Assembly (NCBI GenBank): GCA_012861695.1
Contig: JAAOOA010000130.1
Location: 1,403,851 to 1,467,850 of the forward strand
DNA: 64,000 nucleotides
Direction of reading: 5' to 3'
Source: Trematomus loennbergii
Taxonomy: Eukaryota > Chordata > Actinopteri > Perciformes > Nototheniidae
Shown here piece after piece: positions 23,585 through 35,639 of this stretch. The position numbers and the translations under genes were made by a program. A model generated the notes under the pieces. The model had not been told where the DNA came from. It did no database searches and saw only the letters and a program-made list of their open reading frames with translations. Numbering within the stretch: the first letter of the stretch is position 1; each line of letters starts with the position of its first letter.

Positions 23585-24350
23585 CCCTAGATTCCACGTG
23601 GTCCGTCTGCGCCATGTCATGGCTGCGTCACGGCTGCGTCACGGCTGCGTCACGGCTGCGTCACGGCAGCGGCGCGGTTTTGGTCCGACCTCCTCCAGCG
23701 TCATAACCTACCGGGCACGTTTCTGAAGCGTTTCAGAAGCGGAGCGTCGTGCGTGCAGGCTCGCAGTTTGTTACTTTCACAAGATGTTAAACTACTGAAT
23801 GGCTCTGTACTGTACCTACATGTATTCATTAACTTTAAAACATTAATATTCACCTTCCACTCCACAAACTCCAGCGACTAAACACCAGGCCTTGTCCTTT
23901 CTGATGTTGTCCTTGTAAAAATGATGGGTTATGTTGTATAAAATTGTTTGTTTTTCCACTTCCATGATGAAAACCTCGTGGTCCATTGTGCGTGTCGTAG
24001 TGAAGGTGTAGTGATGTGAAGGGGGGTCTGCAAAATTAGTTTATTTGGGGGATGGGCCTGGGCCGGAAGCTCTGAACGTTCCACTTCCTGCCTGCCCGAC
24101 GCAACGCAACGCCTCGCGTCGCGTCAAAAATAGGATTCATCCTATTTTTAGAGGAGCCCTGCGCCGAGACGCTTCTGGGACGCTTCTGGGACGCTTCTAG
24201 CCGTGACGCGGCGCGTGTGGTGGAATAGCACCCATTGACTAGAGTGGCTGCGAACACCGCGGCGCAGCCGTAACGCGCCCGTAACGCGCCCGTAACGCGC
24301 CCGTAACGCGCCCGTAACACGGCGCAGACGGACCCGGTGGAATCTAGGGG
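23585..24350. mobile_element. PIF/Harbinger-like MITE with GC-rich subterminal arrays
   Basis: Inverted ends CCCTAGATTCCAC / GTGGAATCTAGGGG and a TAA flank on each side (23582-23584, 24351-24353), as expected for the 3-bp TWA target of PIF/Harbinger. ggctgcgtcac repeats four times just inside the left end and gcccgtaacgc four times inside the right end. There is no transposase. Confidence 0.6.
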
Positions 24351-24767
24351 TAAGATAGGACTTAAGAACCGTTAGGAACCAAATTGTGCAGTTGGAAAAG
24401 GCTTCTCCAATAGAACAACCTTATAAGTGTATCATATAATTTGGTCTCCTGAGGATATCCGTGATCAGAAACCCTGAGTACTGCAGACTGAGAGGCATGA
24501 AGGCTTTACACCTTCTCCAACTGTGTCACCCATGTTTTCAGTTTATCCGCCAGCACTGTGGGAGAGAGAGATAGACACCATATTAGTATTGTTATTGTTG
24601 GAGAAATTCTACGGTTCAAGGGCCCTATTGTGCTTTTTTTGTGTTTTCCAGACATGACTTCACTACGTAACACTCACACTTCTATTGGCTAGCGCTCCAG
24701 CACATTGTACGTGATAAGGGGGACATCTCTAAGCGGTTGACCAATCACAACAGAGCCGGCCAGCTAA

Positions 24768-24940
24768 CCAATCAACACGTTCTCACTCCCAACCCGTCAC
24801 ATGTTGACGGTCGGTCAGGGCCCCTCCCCGTCACTCTATTACGGACAGGGTACCCCTTGAGAGTCAGTTTTCAACGGGCAGGGCGTCCCATTGACTTGCA
24901 TAGAGCTCCCTGAACATTGGTAATAGACATGCGAAATGCT
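24768..24940 (+). repeat. Left arm of an inverted repeat pair
   Basis: This ~170-bp block (aacacgttctcactcccaac start) recurs inverted at 26960-27145 with few differences. Confidence 0.7.
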
Positions 24941-25859
24941 CTCCGCAGATCCATTCTCACAGCGTTTATCAACCTTTTTCTAACTCAATATCAAGCCACA
25001 CTTATTGTTTTTACTTCTTTATTTTAATTGAATAATGTAGGACTTTTGTTGCCGTCAGTTATGGGGATAGTAGGGGCTCAGAATACTGAAATCTGTATTG
25101 TTTCATAGTTTTTTCCTTCTAATTTTGTATTCTTTTCTAAACCACACACTGTTATTTACTCAACAATAACACATAATTATCCTTGTGTTTATTTATTTGA
25201 TTGATTAATAAACACAAGTTGGAGTCCGTCAGGACCGAGGGTCGGAGCAGCTCATAGTAGTTGCTTTAGAGAATTTTACACCCAGAAGTAAGTATTCTCT
25301 CCGCTTCGCTTGACAAACCCCATGATAGTCCTCAAGCTCTGTGATTGGATGTTTGAGTGGCAGTGCGCCGAGGGTTACGCCGAGCGTCAAACAGCACTTT
25401 GAAATGGGATGGAACCACGGCAGACTATCCAAAACTGGATTTGAACGGGTCCATATTTTGCAAATATGGCAGTAGCCATCGATCATCTTAAGATAAGATA
25501 TACTTTATTGATCCCAAGTTGGAAACATTTGCGTTACATCAGCATGTGTAACAGTTGTAAATATGCAGTGGTGTTTATTTGTAAATCATTTAGTATAATC
25601 ACACAAATTCTGTGTTTCATATTTAATAATTCTGTGTTCTTTATTTATTGAATGTTCAATACCTGACAAGGTCGGAGATTAACAACTTGGGTCGCAGGTT
25701 CCTCAACAGTGCATTACAAGACATCTATCAATATGTGTGTATACCTCCACCATTAAACTGTCGTATTCTGCACATTTCTTATACTATCTACATACATCTT
25801 ATAAGAGTATAATACATATGTATAATATCAGTTAAAATAAGTGCTTAAATATACAGTAG
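24941..25859. other. Repeat debris between inverted arms
   Basis: 25040-25120 (tttttgttgccgtcagt-like, cagaatactgaaatctgtat) matches the body of the CAACCCAG elements at 38346 and 49181. 25487-25530 (aagatatactttattgatcc) is a retroposon tail. No gene is seen. Confidence 0.35.
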
Positions 25860-26227
25860 TTAAAGGTGGGGTAGGTAATTTTGGAGAAACCAGCTCGAGT
25901 GCGCTAGAAAAAATCTGCCACTTCCTTACAGAGCCCCTCCTCCAACACACACGAACGCGCACATGACCAATGAGGGCACAAGATAAGTTTGTGCACAGAT
26001 GGAAGGCTGACAGGTAGGTAGGCCATCCAGTCATTTTAGCCGGGCCGGCTAAAATAATTGGTCGTGCTTTTTACAGTATTACGGCTTCCACAGATGACGT
26101 TTTTTTATGGATTTTTTGTCAAAGCACTTAAGATATTCATTGCTATCTGGATGTTAAGAGCATTCCATGGAATATAACAAAAAGTGTATCTCGAGCCGGT
26201 TTCTCAAACTTACCTACCCCACCTTTA
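25860..26227. mobile_element. TTAA-target MITE, family 2, copy c (inverted)
   Basis: TTAAAGGTGGGGTAGGTAA left end, inverse at the right end, TTAA at both; the body runs opposite to copies a and b. Confidence 0.8.
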
Positions 26228-26959
26228 ACATTGCAGGAAAGCAATATATTAGTACTTTGTCAGGCTTAATATTTATACCCCAAAGCTTTTTTCTTATTCA
26301 AAATAAGACCTTAACCTAAAGTATTCTTTAATGTTTAAATAAAGCCTTATTAGTTTGTCTGTCTGTGTCTCCTAGTAATATCTAATAATACAAATATTTC
26401 AATAACGTGCTTTAACCACCAGGTGTCCCTTTCTATCAGCTTTGCGCCGTTATGGTGTAAATATACCAATATACCGATTGGATCAAATATAAAAGTCAGC
26501 CGAATTAGTATTGATACTGCAAGGAGACTTATATTGTGCAGAGCAATTTAAGATTTTGTTTAATTGCTGATATATTTATGATCCACGTCACATATTCAGT
26601 TTAGGCGTCAGTTGTTCCTGTTTGTCCAGAAGTCTTCTCATCAGGGCTCTATAAATAGCGAACTACGGCAGATATGTAATATTTAATGCAGCCGAACCGT
26701 GTATTACAATGCCGTTATGTAATGACCTCCAAAGAGAAAAGCAAGCAAACTCGGAATAAAGTATTATTTTATTTTCAAATGTTTCTTTTCGGATTTCACA
26801 TCAACAGGAAGTTAACTAAGATTTAATACATTAATGTAGCTTTTGTTTCTGCTAAAAGAGGTGTCAACCAGCTGGGGCAACAAGAAAATCGGCGAAATCG
26901 AGTGTGACTATTAAAAAATAAATAATTATTATATTAATATTGACAATAACAACCGACCG

Positions 26960-27145
26960 TCGGGGAGCGTTCTCATGGCGTCTATTATCAATGCTATGGG
27001 AGGTCTATGAAGGTCTATGGGATGCCCTGACCGTTGAAAACTGACTCTCAAGGGGTACCCTGTCCGTAATAGAGTGACGGGGAGGGGCCCTGACCAACCG
27101 TCAACATGTGACGGGTTGGGAGTGAGAACGTGTTGAACCAATCAG
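26960..27145 (-). repeat. Right arm of an inverted repeat pair
   Basis: Inverse of 24768-24940, about 2 kb away, sharing the block tctcaaggggtaccctgtcc. Confidence 0.7.
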
Positions 27146-27254
27146 AGCAGACTGGGCTTTGGTTTTAGACAGAGGGTGAAAAGAGGTGCTGCAGCACAGG
27201 CAGTATGAGAAAAAAAAAGAGCTTTTTGAACATTAAAGAATGGAGACATGTCCC

Positions 27255-27636
27255 AGTAGAGACACTACATACTGATATACACCTGAACATCAGCAGGAGA
27301 GGACTCTTTAAAGTAGAGACACTACATACTGATATACACCTGAACATCAGCAGGAGAGGACTCTTTAAAGTAGAGACACTACATACTGATATACACCTGA
27401 ACATCAGCAGGAGAGGACTCTTTAAAGTAGAGACACTACATACTGATATACACCTGAACATCAGCAGGAGAGGACTCTTTAAAGTAGAGACACTACATAC
27501 TGATATACACCTGAACATCAGCAGGAGAGGACTCTTTAAAGTAGAGACACTACATACTGATATACACCTGAACATCAGCAGGAGAGGACTCTTTAAAGTA
27601 GAGACACTACATACTGATATACACCTGAACATCAGC
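27255..27636 (+). repeat. 57-bp minisatellite, forward orientation
   Basis: 6.7 nearly identical copies of a unit starting agtagagacactacatactg and ending with ggactctttaa. The same unit occurs inverted in U1, U2 and U3. 57 is a multiple of 3, so both strands look open; that is not coding evidence. Confidence 0.9.
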
Positions 27637-27639
27637 TTG

Positions 27640-28140
27640 TTTTGGTGTTGTTTAACTGGATGCACGCTCTCTTGCGCATGTTGATCCTATAGAAAGAAAA
27701 ATAGTTCCTATATGAAACTGTTCATAAGGTCTGTAGATTATCTTCAGTAACCAGGTTTTATGGAAAGAGACATTGCTTTTGAGATTTTAAAATGTATTTT
27801 TATTTTATTTCTATTGTATCTCCAACACTCGGCAACGCACACCACAGCTCTCTAGATTGATTTTGGTGTAAACTGTCCCGTTAAACATCCCGTATTTTGT
27901 TCCAATGATCAGTAAAATTCAGATTACCTCTGAGCTGTAAAAGAAGTGCGGTAAAAAACCTGTGCAGGGCTTAATATTAGATAAGATTCAACTTATTGTC
28001 ATCATACACACACACTGAGACAACCAAATGGAGTTTGGCATCTAACCAGATGTGCAACAAGCTTTATAAAAGGAGGGTAATATACAGAGAAATACAGAGG
28101 AAATATTGCAGTGTTTTTGTCCAGAGGGGTGAAGGAGTTA
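27640..28140. other. Unassigned sequence before U1
   Basis: AT-rich. A retroposon-like tail lies near 27985 (agataagattcaacttattg). No gene is seen. Confidence 0.3.
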
Positions 28141-28316
28141 ATGTATTTCTGGTCTAAATCTGTGTTGCGTTTGACCACAGATCATAAAAGACGCCCAGAG
28201 GAGGGAACCATGATAACTTATCAGACAGTTCACATTAGAGGATATAGAATCTCTGTTCCACTTTCTCACATGCACACACCTGCATTCAGACATCTTGCAT
28301 CGGCACCCATTTTACG
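28141..28316 (+). promoter_or_regulatory. Promoter and non-coding exon 1 of gene D (unit U1)
   Basis: A TATA-like cataaaag (28183-28190), then TGATAACTTATCA (28211-28223), two head-to-head GATA-factor-type motifs. The stretch ends at catcttgcatcggcacccat..acg with a strong donor gtaagt at 28317. The coding-exon acceptor is at 29883-29884. The layout is repeated in U2, U3 and U4. Confidence 0.5.
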
Positions 28317-28681
28317 GTAAGTTTTAGTTTCCCCTCGATATATTTATTAACTTCGTTAGCTCATCTTTCTCATTTGTTGTCTGGACACGTTCAATCCATT
28401 TAAACAAGGATTTTGTGTGGTTTAATTGTGATTTGGTTGTCATTTTAGAACTGACACATAAGTCTCCTACTATTTTGATAATCAATAATCTTTAATAGTG
28501 ATTTTTCATGCAAAAGATGTCAGAAAATGCTGTTTTCAGACTCTCAGATTTGGACACATGTCAGTTGTGACATTTTGCCACAACTGAATCAGAATCAGAA
28601 ACAGGTTTATTACCAGGTAGGTTGACACCCACAAGGAATTTGACTTGGTGTTGTGGTGCATACAAAAAAGTAAAACAAAAC

Positions 28682-29310
28682 TTAAAGGGGACCTATCATG
28701 CAAAATGCACTTTGTGATGTCTTTTATACATAAATATGTGTCCCCGGTGTGTCGGGGAACTCACGCAGCGTCAGAATAAAACCCTCTCTCTTTTCCTCCT
28801 CACCCAAATCTTTTAAAAACGGGTGTACAACGAGCGGATACAGATTTCCATCCGAACTAACGTATCCATCCGAGGTGACGTCGGCGGACCCACAGAAAGT
28901 TGCTATCAGAAACAATGCCTGACGTGTTTTGGACGTAATCTCGTCTTTGTTTACATTAGCAAGCCTCGCTAACACTCAGAGCTAACCTGTACTGTAGAGC
29001 ACTATTTCAGAAATAATCCTTGAGGTGGTTTAAACAGGATGGCGTTTTATCACAGCAGAATTTAACTTTATCTCCGGTAGAATTCTGATCAGGCATTAGC
29101 TCCGCCTCCTCTTATTTATTTTTTTCTAGCTAAGGACCCAAAATCTGCGTTTCTCTAACAGGGCTGCAAAAGAGGGGTTTGAGCAGTATGAGGCATGGCT
29201 ACAATGGCTGATCGGTTTGGTATTTTGAAAAAAAAACTTCACAGACATGTTTTATATAGGTATGGCCCTACAATATATTTTTCAAATATAGCATGATAGG
29301 TCCACTTTAA
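28682..29310. mobile_element. TTAA-target MITE, family 1, copy c
   Basis: TTAAAGGGGACCTATCATGC left end, GCATGATAGGTCCACTTTAA right end. It sits inside the intron of gene D and is missing from the other units. Confidence 0.75.
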
Positions 29311-29890
29311 AAACACAGATAGAAAACAATTTAAAGAAAACTATAATAACATTAAAAAAATATAAATAGTATAGTATTTCCATTGAAATAGAATTGGAAT
29401 AAAATAAAATGTGCAGCAATAAAAATGTTTAGCTGCTGTAATGAAAAACAAACAGGAGAAATGTGGCTGAAGCAGATATTCAAAACGTGTAATAATAAAG
29501 CAAACAGGTGGTCATTAAATGTATGGTAAAAATAAACAGCTGACCACTATGCCTGGTTAATGTTTATATATGTGTGTAATATATATATATATATATGTTC
29601 TCTCCTTGTCGTACTCGCCATTAACTGTTACTGCTCAGGTTTGCTGTCTGCTTGGTTCTTGGTTCTTGACCAGCAGTTTTTGGTTTCAAATGAGAACTAA
29701 AAGGCTACTTCGGTTTTAAATGTTTTTTTTTACACCTCCATGGAAGGGTGACTTCTTGTGATTATATAATCAAGGGTCCTGGAAGATTAAGTGCATGGCT
29801 CAGTTGCGATGGTTGAAGTCCAAACACCGCCCATGCCCCTATTGTCAGATTTCACTTCAATCTGTTTGTTCCTTGTCCCTCCAGGAGATC

Positions 29891-30535
29891 ATGGAGCTCA
29901 TCAAACCCGTCCAGAGCATCTACTCCATGTTCGACAAGATGAAGTTCAATGAGCAGACCTGCCCTCACATTCTGGAGAGACTCAAAGCCCTGGAGAATCT
30001 GGCTCTTTTCATCCAACAGAAGGAGTCGGAGCAAATCTCCGAGGACGTGAACGAAGCGCTGGAGAAACTCAACAAGGTTCTGCTGTTGGCTGATGAGCTC
30101 ATCCAGAAATTTAGCGAATGCGTCAAGGTGATTCGGGTGGGAAAATCCAGCGACTACAAATTAGAGTTTGAAACCCTGAACAAAAGCCTCAGTGATGCCT
30201 TCGTGACCCTCTCAGCGGCCCTGCATGCCCAACAGGGGAAGATGCTGGACAAGCAAGAGACACAGCTTACTGAGCACGAGAGCATGCTCAATGAGCAGAA
30301 GGTCATGCTCAGTGAGCAGAAGGTCATGTTGAAAGGGCAGAAGAAGAAGATGACCGAGACTGGGAGGAAGCTCGCAGAGCAGGATAGGAAGATGGCGGAG
30401 CAGGATCGGAAGATGGCGGAGCAAGATAGGAAGTTTGCAGAGCAGGAGAGGAAGCTGGGCAAGTTAGAGGACATGTTGCAAAGAGTGGAGACAAAGTTAG
30501 TGTGTGAAAGTATAGGAAACTGCCCTATTCTGTAA
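29891..30535 (+). CDS. MLKL-like protein with heptad repeats and CaaX end (gene D)
   Basis: 214 residues. Residues 1 to ~116 form the predicted four-helix bundle (HILERLKALENLALFIQQ, a helix ending LIQKF at 70-74, and FETLNKSLSDAFVTLSAALH at 93-112, in the place of MLKL's last bundle helix). From ~118 to 200 there are heptads: MLNEQKV and MLSEQKV, then RKLAEQD, RKMAEQD twice, RKFAEQE, RKLGKLE. It ends NCPIL, with the CaaL signal at 211-214. Start chosen at the ATG six bases after the acceptor AG (29883-29884). The frame stays open 32 codons upstream, but that part is the polypyrimidine tract and intron. Intron, flank and exon 1 are shared with genes E and F. A lipid-anchored, membrane-associated role is inferred; no kinase domain follows. 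Confidence 0.72.
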   Translation: MELIKPVQSIYSMFDKMKFNEQTCPHILERLKALENLALFIQQKESEQISEDVNEALEKLNKVLLLADELIQKFSECVKVIRVGKSSDYKLEFETLNKSLSDAFVTLSAALHAQQGKMLDKQETQLTEHESMLNEQKVMLSEQKVMLKGQKKKMTETGRKLAEQDRKMAEQDRKMAEQDRKFAEQERKLGKLEDMLQRVETKLVCESIGNCPIL

Positions 30536-31600
30536 TGAAGGAGCATCAGAGTCAGTTGTACAAAATGGAAGGAATTTGCAAGGTTTATGTTCTTTAATGA
30601 TACTATCATGTTTAGAAGTAGACCCAAGAGCAAAAAACCTCCTTTTTCTGACCTGAAAAAATCAATTATTTTAAATTTCTACTTTTCTGTTTTCTGTCTT
30701 TTCTGATTTCTACAGTTTGCAGACGATGTCCTCCTTCTCACTGGCAATAACATCATGAGGCTTAAAGCATTTTATAGTGAATGAAAATATGTTGCCAACA
30801 AACGGACATCACATGTAATTTGTTTACTATACATTTTGATGTATTTTCAAGATCATAAGTACGTTCCATTACCATATAACTCCTGCTCCTTGCATTACAA
30901 TGATAACGAAGAGAGTTAGAGCCACATGTGGATTTTTTTAGGAGATCTGCCCAAAAGTGACTAACCAGTGTTGTAACAACAGAAGAAAACTGAAAGAGGA
31001 GTGCTCTGTAACAAGCAGGTTATTTTGTTGGAGTTTTATAGAAAGGAAGGATACCTTTTGATCATGGGTCTCAATGTTTTTCAGGCAGGGTTGCCAAATT
31101 AAGTTTTATATTAAACTGGGCCTGCCATAAAATGTAATGCCATGTATAAATGATGATGTTCATGGAAGATTTGACACTAAGATAGTAAAATGATAAAACG
31201 TAGCCGTAGTTAACTGCTGTTATTAATTAACAATGATACCAAAGTCCATTACAAATAAAACGATAAAATATATGAACCTGCCTACAATTTATCTTAACCA
31301 TCCAATTGTTTTCCTACGGACTGTTTGTCAGTATCAACCACCTCTAACAACATGATAGTTTAATATCTGATTATATTTCTTTATTCAATTGTGTTATATA
31401 TTCGTCAATTACTTTTGATCTTTTGCTGCTTTCACTTTTGAGATCTGAAACAACTGGAGATCCCCAATTCCCCTTTTCAACCAAACCGGTTCCAGACCCG
31501 GATCCGGGCTAGAGCCTGATTTAGCTCTGTTTTTTCCTGTTTCCACCGCAGCGGAGCCGGCTCTAATCACCGAAACCCGGTTCTTAGCTGGCCACTCGGC
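30536..31600. other. 3' flank of gene D
   Basis: Matches 40291-41360 (gene E) closely and 51099-51850 (gene F) with a ~325-base deletion there at 51200. Older relatives lie at 2225-2560 and 5260-6140. The poly(A) site is not certain. Confidence 0.5.
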
Positions 31601-31607
31601 TGCCCGG

Positions 31608-31720
31608 CAAGAACCAAGAACCAAGAACCAAGAACCAAGAACCAAGAACCAAGAACAAGAACCAAGAACCAAGAACCAAGAACCAAGAACCAAGAACCAA
31701 GAACCAAGAACCAAGAACCA
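31608..31720. repeat. AAGAACC array (U1)
   Basis: About 16 copies of a 7-bp unit aagaacc; counterparts at 41361-41448 and 51851-51936 differ in length. Frames through it (antisense LVLGSWF) are artefacts. Confidence 0.9.
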
Positions 31721-31893
31721 ATACTTCACGCTTATGTCGAAGGGGGCGAGATTAACCTGAGCAATAACAGTTCATGGCGAGTACGGCAAATACAAGTTGC
31801 ACAAGCAGTAGCGCTGAGCAAAGTGACTAGAACGCAACCACACACTTATTAAAAAAAAACACACACTTTATAAAGTCAGGCAACACTAACCAG

Positions 31894-33365
31894 CAGAGGT
31901 GGGAGTAAGTCTACATGTGCAAGTCATGAGCAAGTCTCAAGTCTTGACCTACAAGTATCAAGCAAGTCCCAAGTCACTGTGGTGAGAGTCAAGCAAGTCA
32001 AGTCAAGTCATTGCTCAGGTCAAGTCAAGTCAAGTCAAGTCATACGACATTCTGATGAATAAGCCCAGTTTCCGCATTTAAATCAGTTAAAAGACAGTGG
32101 TTATGAAAAATGGATTTAACCCACACTATGATCTTCATTACATACACAGTTAATCATTTGAAATCTAATTTAGACCGATGACAATCATATTAGATTCATA
32201 TTAACCCTAGAACTGCAGACATATAGCTAGACTCAATATAGCTAGGACTCAATCAAAAAGTCTGTTCAAAAAGGCAGAATTCCAGGTAAGAAAATCATAT
32301 ATGGCATTTGCCATTACACATATTTAATTTAAATTCTGTTAACACTAGAACCGCCAACAGCGTCAGCACCTACATAGATATCATTTTCAAATCATTTAAT
32401 TTGTTCCTCTTCATAATTTCCTTATAAACTAAGTAGGACGATTTAAAACTCACTTAATTGGGTTAATTTGAAATTGCTTCAGTTTATCATCATAACAGAT
32501 CAAAAAGTTCAGATTCATTTTACAATAAATCAAGGAATGATGCACTTCTAAAAAAAACAACATAATTAAAACATTTAAACAAACTACTAAAAGTAGATGA
32601 ACTACATTATTCAACAGTTTACAGTAACTTCTGATAACACAGGGGAAATAAACGAGGCATCTCTTTCCTCTCTCTCTCTCCCTCTCCTGACAGCCCGTCA
32701 GTATCAGGGTTAGTACAAATGAATCCCTTGGAGGTTCTAGTGTTCATTTACCGTTTTGTCTTCTCTTTGCAATGCTTAATCGATTTGAAACCAAGTCTAA
32801 CGTAGCTTAAACTTAACGTTAGCTTCTAGCTAACACAACACATTCACGCACCTTTCTCTGTGGGTTTTTTTGTAGTGACGAATGAAGTTGGATGTTGTGG
32901 TGGTCGTGTCACTGATCTTTATGCTGCAGACCCTGCATACCGCTGTTCTCTTATTATTAGCGTCATCGACAACATAATCCTTGAATCCAAACTTCACTAT
33001 TTTTGGAGTAACGCTAGCCGCTGCCATGTTAACTGACACTCCTGCCGTCTAGTGGGTTGCCAGGTTTGCGCGCATGGCGCTATAATCACCCAATCACGTT
33101 TTTCGAAAAAACTAAACGTAATATCTCATACAAAAACAAACGCAAATATTTAATTTTAAACAGTCAAGTCCTTTCAAGTCATCTGTCTCAAGCTTAAGTC
33201 AAGTCTCAAGTCATGAATACCAAGTCAAAGTCAAGTCAAGTCTTTTATCAATGTTAGTCAAGCAAGTCTCAAGTCAAAAATATGCGACTCGAGTCTGACT
33301 CGAGTCACATGACTTGACTCGAGTCTGACTCGAGTCAAGTCATGTGACTCGAGTCCCCACCTCTG
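31894..33365 (-). mobile_element. hAT element remnant with BED-finger exon (U1)
   Basis: Ends CAGAGGTGGG and its inverse CCCACCTCTG, with the 8-bp duplication CTAACCAG (31886-31893, 33366-33373). CAAGTC repeats fill both subterminal regions. On the minus strand, 33039-32830 encodes a BED-type zinc finger (CRVC..H..H). It ends near a donor-like gtgcgtg, as for a first transposase exon. The rest of the transposase is missing. The same insertion site recurs in U2 and U3, so the insertion came before the duplication. Confidence 0.85.
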
Positions 33366-33631
33366 CTAACCAGGCTTCTTGTGATTCTGTTTATTTGTAC
33401 CTTACTTTGACCATCCGTTCGCTGTTATTGATCATGTGGAGAGCAGGCAGACGTTTTCCTGTTGTTTTGTATTATAGCAGCTATCGGATGGAATCAATAC
33501 ATGGGCTGCACAGTTGCCATGTCCTACTTTTTGTTGTTCTTTACGTTTTTATTAATATATTTTCATACATATTCATACATATAGATAGTTTCCGCCAATA
33601 ATCCATTTTTTACAAACAGAAACCCTTTGCC

Positions 33632-34720
33632 CTTTACTAGTTAACTAGTGAGATACATTTAAATTCAACTAGTGAACTAGTGAGTCTTAAAATGTTCACT
33701 TGTAGTACTAGTGGATCCCAAATGCGCACTAGTCGCACTTGTTGTTCAGAATGCTAATGAGGAGGAGGGGAAATAAGCCATCGAGGTCTCCTATTGGCCC
33801 TAAGCTATAGAGCGCCACCCAGCCCAAATAGTTTATTGAAGAGCTTAAATACACTATGTTTTAATATACAGTCATATGACCATATTTACAAAAATATAAA
33901 AAAAAGTATTTTTGTAATTATGATCATATGACTGTATATCAAATTAGGTAAGAACATTGAAGACTTTCTTAAAATTAGAAAGTTGCCTTAGGACTGCAGA
34001 CAGGAATATAGATCCTCTTTAAAACATTTTATTAAGCTGCCATTTCAAAGGTGCTTGGATTAGAATAGCAACGTGATAACAGAGTGACATTAGTGATGGA
34101 TAGAAAGAGGAAGTAACCCTCTTCGGATCACAGCTTTGAGAGATCGCCGTGACTTCCGTAAATATTAGTCTAAGGCAAAATATGGAGAGGTTGTTTATCA
34201 TACAGATCTATCGTTATCCTGATTTTAAGATCTGTCCAGTGTTTCTGCTTTATTAATTTCATGAGCACCACTTATAAAATGTCCCACGATCATATACTTT
34301 TGTGTCTCGAGTGCCGGTGTTCTCACACACAAGCGTACGCACATTCGCACCAACAAAAACACACACACAAACGGAACAAAGCAGAAACAGAAACATGTAT
34401 TTTTCTTGGCAAAACACACACTGACTGACTTCTCACGGACAATATGTTAACAGTAGGCACTAAATACCCGACTGATGCACCTCACGTCTTCGAGACGTTG
34501 CTAAAAACATTGCAGGAGAACGCCCCCTAAAGCTCTCCCTCACAGAGCTGAACTGACCAATCAGAATCTGGGTCCCGCCTGCTTCATTTGCATATGGCTG
34601 ACTAGTTAACGTGTTGGCCATATGAACGGCAACTAGTTAACTAGTGGATGCATATTGCAGCTTACACGTTAACTAGTGAAGGCAAAATGTTCACTAGTTA
34701 ACTAGTTGAAGCCTCTTTTA
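33632..34720. repeat. ACTAGT-rich element (U1)
   Basis: Clusters of ACTAGTTAACTAGT-type palindromes at both ends (33638-33720, 34598-34710), with an unremarkable 0.9-kb middle. The middle has a short inverted pair, cagtcatatgaccat and its inverse, near 33871 and 33925. Equivalent copies are at 43355-44430 and 58926-61290. It is probably a DNA transposon derivative. Confidence 0.5.
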
Positions 34721-34721
34721 G

Positions 34722-34763
34722 GTGTATATCGGTATGTAGTGTCTCTACTTTAAAGAGTCCTCT
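34722..34763 (-). repeat. 57-bp minisatellite, single partial unit (U1)
   Basis: Only 0.7 of a unit here, against 7.7 units at the matching place in U2. Confidence 0.8.
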
Positions 34764-35040
34764 GGCACAGGGATTTTAGCGTTTACAGATCATTTACATG
34801 CACTAAAACCTTTATAACAAACTACAGGGAAGGGAAAACCACTAAAAGAATAATAGAGCCTCTTGAAAGAAACACATGAAAAAAGAAAATGACAAGCACA
34901 GATACATTTCCCAGATAAAAAGTCTGAATTTTCACAAGATGTTGATCGGTGAAATTAGTCAAATATATAACGAGAGAGTGTTGTATTGTAAAAATAAAAA
35001 TGAAATGCTTTCTTACACGGCACTGTTAGGAGGATAAAGA
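34764..35040. other. Inter-unit sequence U1/U2
   Basis: Repeated at 44881-45160 and 62473-62750; no gene or RNA is recognised. Confidence 0.4.
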
Positions 35041-35049
35041 TCTAATCTG

Positions 35050-35225
35050 AGACTGATTTTGACCGGTAGGGTGCAGGATGTGTTGTTGCGTCTGACTACA
35101 GATCATAAAAGATGCCCAGAGGAGGGAACCATGATAACTTATCAGACAGACCTACATTAGAGGATTCCACTTTCTCACATGCACACACCTGCATTCAGAC
35201 ATCTTGCAGCGACATCCAGTCAACA
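35050..35225 (+). promoter_or_regulatory. Promoter and non-coding exon 1 of gene E (unit U2)
   Basis: TATA-like cataaaag at 35104-35111, the paired GATA motif at 35132-35144, exon end catccagtcaaca and donor gtaagt at 35226. Nearly identical to 45170-45345 and 62763-62938. Confidence 0.5.
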
Positions 35226-35639
35226 GTAAGTTATTGTTTCCTCTCAATATATTTATTAACTTCTGTTAGCTCAACTCTCTCATTTGTTAGTTTCCTCAAT
35301 GTTTTTTTTCTTTTTTTGGACTTGCTTCATCAGTTTAAACAAGGATTATGTTTGATTTTATTGTGATGGTGATTTTAGAGCTGCAACAGTAAGTCGCCAA
35401 CTATTGTGATAATGGATTAATCTTTAATAGTGGTTTTTCGTGCCAAAAATGTCAGAAAATACTTTTTTCAGACTCAAATATGGAGTTTTCCTGCTTTTCT
35501 CTAACATATCATAAAGTGAATAGCTTTGGGTGTTGTACTGACGAATAAAAACATTAAGACATCATCTTGGACTTGGAATCGACATTATAACTATTTTCGG
35601 ATATTTTATAGACCAAACAATTACGCTATGAATATAATG

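Noticed and set aside
27165..27684. Open frames on both strands of the 57-bp repeat (also 44603-44896, 62138-62488)
   Set aside because: 57 is divisible by 3, so stops are absent by periodicity; no conserved start, domain or divergence pattern of a protein.
29795..29890. Upstream ATG as true start of gene D (and equivalents in E and F)
   Set aside because: A polypyrimidine tract and AG lie between it and the bundle, and genes A, B and C have the same acceptor six bases before their ATG.
31409..31729. Frame rich in FLVLGSW (also 51650-51922)
   Set aside because: Antisense translation of the AAGAACC array; 7-bp units cycle through all frames.
32830..33039. Host ZBED-type gene (also 42559-42753, 58081-58290)
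   Set aside because: The BED finger lies inside hAT ends with 8-bp target duplications, and no transposase core follows, so it is element debris.
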